Part shown: in pieces, positions 10,708 through 64,000 of the stretch
Numbering within the stretch: the stretch's first letter is position 1
Layout: every line of letters starts with the position of its first letter
Assembly (NCBI GenBank): GCA_019802505.1
Contig: JAFMOC010000442.1
Span: 192,501 to 256,500, forward strand
Direction of reading: 5' to 3'
Length of the DNA stretch: 64,000 bases
Source of the DNA: Corydoras sp. C115
Lineage: Eukaryota > Chordata > Actinopteri > Siluriformes > Callichthyidae
Notes under the pieces: model-generated
Database searches by the model: none
What the model was told of the DNA's origin: nothing
Seen by the model: the letters and a program-made list of their open reading frames with translations, nothing else
Program-made: the position numbers and the translations under genes

Positions 10708-11030
10708 AATGGGTGGACTCTCAGCACTAGGGGTTCCCGGTTCGAATCCCCATCTGGATGGAGTGTCCACGTTCTCCACGTGTCCGCGTGGGTTTCCTCC
10801 GGGTTCTCTGGTTTCCTCCCACAGTCCAAAAACATGGATCAATCTCCAAATTTCCCCATATAGAGTGTGTCTGTGTGAGTGAATGTGTGTCCAGTGATGT
10901 ATTGGCGCCCTGTCCTGGGTGTATCTGCCCAGCGCCCGAGACGTTCTCCCCTGGATGGGCATGGGGAACCCCCCCCCGACCCTAATAGAGGATGAAGCAG
11001 ATGATAATGAATTAATGAAGTAATGGATGG
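10708..11030 (+). mobile_element. V-SINE, 5'-truncated
   Basis: Begins at CTCTCAGCACTAGGGG in the tRNA-like head and ends in an ATGAATTAATGAAG tail. Confidence 0.85.
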
Positions 11031-11131
11031 ACCACAATTATATATTATATATAATATGCGTAACGTATGTGTATATATATTTCTTTTATTTATTTATACA
11101 TTTTTTAATTATAATTATTATTATTAACACA

Positions 11132-11457
11132 GTGGCACGGTGGCTTAGTGGTTCAGCACGTTCTCCTCTCAGCGCTAGGGATTCCCGGTTCGAATCCCCA
11201 TCTGGGTGGAGTTTCCATGTTCTCCCTGTGCCCGTGTGGGTTTCCTCCGGGTTCTCCGGTTTCCTCCCACAGTCCAAAAACATGGATTAAGTCATTTGAA
11301 TTCTCCAAATTGCCCCATATAGAGTGTCTGTGTGAGTGAGTGTGTGCCCAGCGATAGATTGGCGCCGCCCGAAACGTTCTCCCCTGGATGGGTATGGGGA
11401 ACCCCCCCCCCCCCCCCCATGACCCTAATAGAGGATAAAGCGGGAGATAATGAATTA
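11132..11457 (+). mobile_element. V-SINE, first of a tandem pair
   Basis: Head GTGGCACGGTGGCTTAGTGG. The body has a C16 run at 11403-11418 and lacks CTGTCCTGGGTGTATCTGCCCAGC. The flanking ATTATTAACACAG and ATTATTAACAGAG mark a duplication around it. Confidence 0.86.
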
Positions 11458-11465
11458 TTAACAGA

Positions 11466-11770
11466 GCGGCACGGTGGCTTAGTGGTTCAGCACGTTCTCC
11501 TCTCAGCGCTAGATTCCCAGTTCGAATCCCCATCTGGGTGGAGTTTCCATGTTCTCCCTGTGCCCGTGTGGGTTTCCTCCGGGTTCTCCGGTTTCCTCCC
11601 ACAGTCCAAAAACATGGATCAAGTCAATTGAGTTCTCCAAATTGCCCCATATAGAGTGTGTCTGTGTGATAGATTGGCGCCCTGTATCTGCCCAGCGCCC
11701 GAAACGTTCTCCCCTGGATGGGCATGGGGAACCCCCCCCCGCGACCCTAATAGAGGAAAAAGCGTAAAAT
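11466..11770 (+). mobile_element. V-SINE, second of a tandem pair
   Basis: Same orientation as 11132-11457 and separated by TATTAACAGA. The body carries its own deletion after CTGTGTGATAGATTGGCG. Confidence 0.86.
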
Positions 11771-12149
11771 CATGTATGGATGGTATAAATCTGTTAAAGT
11801 TTGGAATATTTTGCGTTTAAAGGCCTTTGAGATGCAAGTCGCCGCTGTAAATGTGTAAATGCCGACCCGTTTTTTATTTTTTTTTTTAATGAAAAACTGC
11901 TTTAAAAAACAATTGTTTGCCATTTTTAATTATGTTTAATTGTTTAATTATGTAGAAATGCATGTTGTGAGTTGGGTACAGTTACAGCGATCCGTTACTC
12001 GAACAAGGTTACAGCATTAAAGTCCTTTGGAAATGTCGCACTGTGCTCGGCGGTCACGTTCTGCACGCCTCCGCCAACTTCGAACGGAGCGAAGCGCGTC
12101 TCTGTGCAAAAATAATCCGTACACGTTCTCCGACCGACAGAACGGATAA
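11771..12149 (-). other. scn5a: start of the sodium channel 3' UTR
   Basis: SINE-free stretch after the channel stop. Several ATTAAA hexamers occur on the minus strand between 11925 and 11948 and are candidate polyadenylation signals. The true cleavage site is unknown. Confidence 0.4.
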
Positions 12150-61435
<49,286 letters not shown>

Positions 61436-61439
61436 CTTT

Positions 61440-61472
61440 TCATCCTGATCGACATGAAGGAGTTACATCCAT
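61440..61472 (-). other. scn5a: short upstream ORF before the channel start
   Basis: On the minus strand CACCTTCCCTCAG looks like a splice acceptor for a 5' UTR exon, as in SCN5A, whose first exon is non-coding. The exon would begin at 61472 with ATGGATG, opening a 10-codon frame that ends TGA four bases before the main ATG (TGAAAAGATGG). Promoter and first exon were not located. Confidence 0.5.
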
Positions 61473-61554
61473 CTGAGGGAAGGTGCACGACGGACAGGGG
61501 AAACCAAAAAGGGCTCATTAAAATGACTTCATATCTCTGGAGGGCAAATACACC

Positions 61555-62560
61555 CACAACATGGGGCAACATGGTGGTTCCAACCCCTTGGTGGTTCTGG
61601 GTGGACTTTTGCATGTCCTCCCCTTGTCCATTTGGATTTTCCCTCGGATCCCTGGGTTTACAATCATGGATTGAAAGTAAATTAGCTGCTCTAAATTGCC
61701 CCTAGCTAAATTGCCCCTATAGAATGTGTGTGTGTGTCCGTGTGAGTGAGTGTGTGCCCAGCGATGGATTGGTGCCCTGTCTTTGGGTGTATCTGCCCAG
61801 CGCCCAAAATATTCTCCCCAGAGCGAGGATTAAGCAGAAGATATTGAGATGATCTCTGCAAGGTGTAGTAGTTAGCATGTTCTCCTCTCAGTGTCAGGGT
61901 CAGGGTTCGAATCCCGATCTGGGTGGACTTTACATGTTCTCCCAACTGTCCATGTGAGTTTCCTCTGGGTTCTCCGGTTTCCTCCCACAGTCCAAAAACA
62001 TGGATTGAAGGTAAACTACCTGCTATAAATTGCCCTAGCTAAATTGCCCCTATAGAATGTGTGTGTCCGTGTGAGTGAGTGTGTGCCCAGCGATGGATTG
62101 GTGCCCTGTCTTTGGGTGCATCTGCCCCGCCCCCAAAATATTCTCCCTCACGTCAAGGATTAAGCAGAAGATATTGAGATGTTCTCCCCACTGTCCATGT
62201 GGGTTTCCTCTGTGTTCTCCGGTTTCCTCCCACAGTCCAAAAACATGGATTGAAGGTAAATCAGCTGCTCTAAATTGCCCCTATAGAGTGTGTGTGTGTG
62301 TGTGATTGATGGATATTCTCCCCAGGTCGAGGATTAAGCAGAAGATAATGAGAGGCACGGTGGTGTAGTAGTTAGCATGTTCTCCTCTTAGTGATCCAGG
62401 GGTCAGGGTTCGAACCCCGATCTGGGTTAAATTTCCATATTATCCCCATATTTTATCTGGGTTCTCCAGTTTCCTCCCACAGTCCAAAAACATGGATTCA
62501 AGGTGAATCGGCTGCTCTAAATTGCCCCTATGTAGTGCCCAGCGATAAATTGGTGGATCC
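61555..62560 (+). mobile_element. cluster of V-SINE subfamily B fragments
   Basis: Alternating heads (GTGTAGTAGTTAGCATG at 61863 and 62364) and bodies ending GATTAAGCAGAAGATATTGAGATG. The period is irregular (about 150-310 bases). It lies upstream of the sodium channel start and may hide a non-coding first exon. Confidence 0.75.
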
Positions 62561-62623
62561 AAAACACACATAATATAGAAGCAAATTTAGAGAAAGTGAT
62601 ACGTTGATGCACTCTGCCTACAG

Positions 62624-62624
<1 letters not shown>

Positions 62625-62664
<40 letters not shown>

Positions 62665-62795
62665 AGTGAAGTGAGCACACATGCCCGGACTGGTGGGCAG
62701 CCCTGTATACGAAGGCCAGGGAGCAACTGGGGTTAGGTGTCTTGCCCAAGGGTACTTCAGCCATAGTACTTGGTGACCTTCAGGTCGCAAGACTG
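62625..62795. repeat. (CA)n-ended dispersed repeat
   Basis: (CA)n at 62629-62661, then ACTGAGTGAAGTGAGCACAC and AGCAACTGGGGTTAGGTGTC. It is the reverse-complement relative of 33.65 kb. Confidence 0.75.
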
Positions 62796-62834
62796 GTTCC
62801 TTTCCCCCAATTCATCACACAAGACATCCCAGAC

Positions 62835-62992
62835 CCATTTAGAGCACTCAATTCACCTTGAATCCATGTTTTTGGAATCAGCGAACCCGTAAAAAAAGCC
62901 TTGACTGACACGGGGAGGACATGGAAACTCCACCCAGACTGGGTTGTGAACAGCGCTGAGAGACGAACGTTCAAACTACTACACCCTCCATT
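62835..62992 (-). mobile_element. V-SINE remnant
   Basis: GAGCACTCAATTCACCTTG, a decayed core and CTGAGAGACGAACG. Confidence 0.65.
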
Positions 62993-63016
62993 TGACCCTC
63001 AGTGCTGTATCATGAA

Positions 63017-63900
63017 CCTTACATTTACATTTACATTTACATTTACATTTACATTTAGTCGTTTAGCAGACGACGCTTTTATCCAAAGCGGCTTACAAAT
63101 GAGAACATCACAAGTCAGAAGCCATGGAGAAAACCAACTATACTGTAAGTTCATCAAACCTGATTGTTATTCGAAGCTGCGCCCCCCCCCCCCATTTTTT
63201 TTTAATTTTTATTTAATTTTTCTTTATAACAGGTATTTGTTAAAGAGATGCGTCTTAAGGAGTTTCTTAAAACTGTTTAGTGATTCTGCTGTACGGACAG
63301 AGTTGGGAAGAACGTTCCACCGTTTTGCAGTGGTGAACGCCACGGAGTGAGAATGAGCTCCTCGGTGAGGTGGAACCACCAGGGGGCGATCATCACCGGA
63401 GCGAAGTGAACGAGTCGGAGTGTATTTTGAAAAGATAGAGTGAAGGTACGAGGGGCCAGATCCAGAGATGGTTCTGTACGTCAGAGTCAGCGACTTGTAC
63501 TGAATGCGAGCAGCTACAGGAACCAATGGAGGGACATGAGTGATGGAGGGACATGAGTTCTTGGGGGTTAAACACGAGTCAGGCTGCAGAGTTTTGAATC
63601 AGTTGAAGAGGTCTGATGGTGGAAGCTGGGATACCAGCAAGTAACGCATTACAATAATCAAGCCGGGATAGGACACGGGCTTGAACAAGCAGTTGGGTAG
63701 CATGTTCAGTCCAGAAGGGTCTGATCTTCCTGATGTTCTAAAGAAGGAATCTACAAGAACGGGCGGTTTTGAGAACATGATCAGAGAGTTTAAGGTGGGA
63801 GTCTATTGTGAACCCGAGGTTCCGGACCGAATCAGTTGGGGAGACGGTGGAGCCGCCAATTTGGAAGGTCAGGTCGTGATGGAGGGCAAACTTTGTAAGT
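63017..63900 (-). mobile_element. 5'-truncated L2-like LINE, copy 3
   Basis: Same family as 35.8 and 51.3 kb. The (TTTACA)n tail is on the left at 63019-63056, and ORF remnants on the minus strand include SLTLTYRTISGSGPSYLHSI and FTTAKRWNVLPNSVRT. Stops and indels break it. Confidence 0.83.
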
Positions 63901-64000
63901 CACTCGGGGGCGCTGCTTCATTCTAATCATATCGGAACTTTTAAGCACTTTAAATCCTCCAATTTTTAAGGCAGCGATGCCCTTTCAGGGATTTCTGTGC

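Overview
The window is nuclear DNA from a ray-finned fish, almost certainly a teleost. It has vertebrate exon/intron structure, GT-AG introns plus one U12-type AT-AC intron, and a very heavy load of fish-type V-SINEs, L2-like LINE ends, MITEs and (AT)n/(GT)n microsatellites. An otophysan such as a catfish-like fish is possible but cannot be proven from the sequence alone.

Two protein genes are present and converge tail to tail. (1) Positions 78-2189 (+) hold the last three coding exons of an activin type IIB receptor (acvr2b): kinase activation segment, C-lobe and the conserved tail. A roughly 3.6 kb, mostly unique and SINE-free stretch after the stop is probably its long 3' UTR. (2) Positions 61435 down to 12150 (-) hold a complete 26-coding-exon voltage-gated sodium channel alpha subunit of the Nav1.5/SCN5A group. 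I placed every exon boundary by hand. The coding exons sum to 5,799 nt, an intact frame of 1,932 residues plus stop. The DEKA filter, the four S4 segments, the IFM inactivation latch, the ankyrin-binding motif, the IQ motif and a PY motif are all intact. The acvr2b/SCN5A pairing is the same convergent arrangement seen in mammals, but the EXOG gene that lies between them in mammals is not visible here.

Everything else is introns and intergenic DNA built mostly from repeats. Roughly sixty full or partial copies of a tRNA-headed V-SINE family occur, about one per kb, in both orientations. Many are in local tandem arrays (11.1-11.8, 13.6-14.35, 27.1-27.8, 53.1-54.4, 59.8-60.8 kb), as inverted pairs, or as chimeras. 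One V-SINE derivative has become a true satellite-like array of 11 units of about 180 bp (17.17-19.15 kb). Other repeats are a five-copy long-TIR MITE, at least two other non-autonomous DNA transposons, 5'-truncated L2-like LINEs, a tRNA-SINE sharing the L2 3' tail, and several intronic minisatellites. The most striking of these is at 46.59-48.8 kb: 18 units whose lengths step by about 20 bp.

The most interesting observations are the conserved U12 AT-AC intron 2; a 4-nt displaced GT-AG boundary at the position where other vertebrate sodium channels are described as having an AT-AC II intron; a tyrosine beside the DI filter aspartate, which predicts a tetrodotoxin-sensitive cardiac-type channel; a divergent C-terminal tail; and the SINE-derived satellite. 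I saw no sign of a wholly new gene system.
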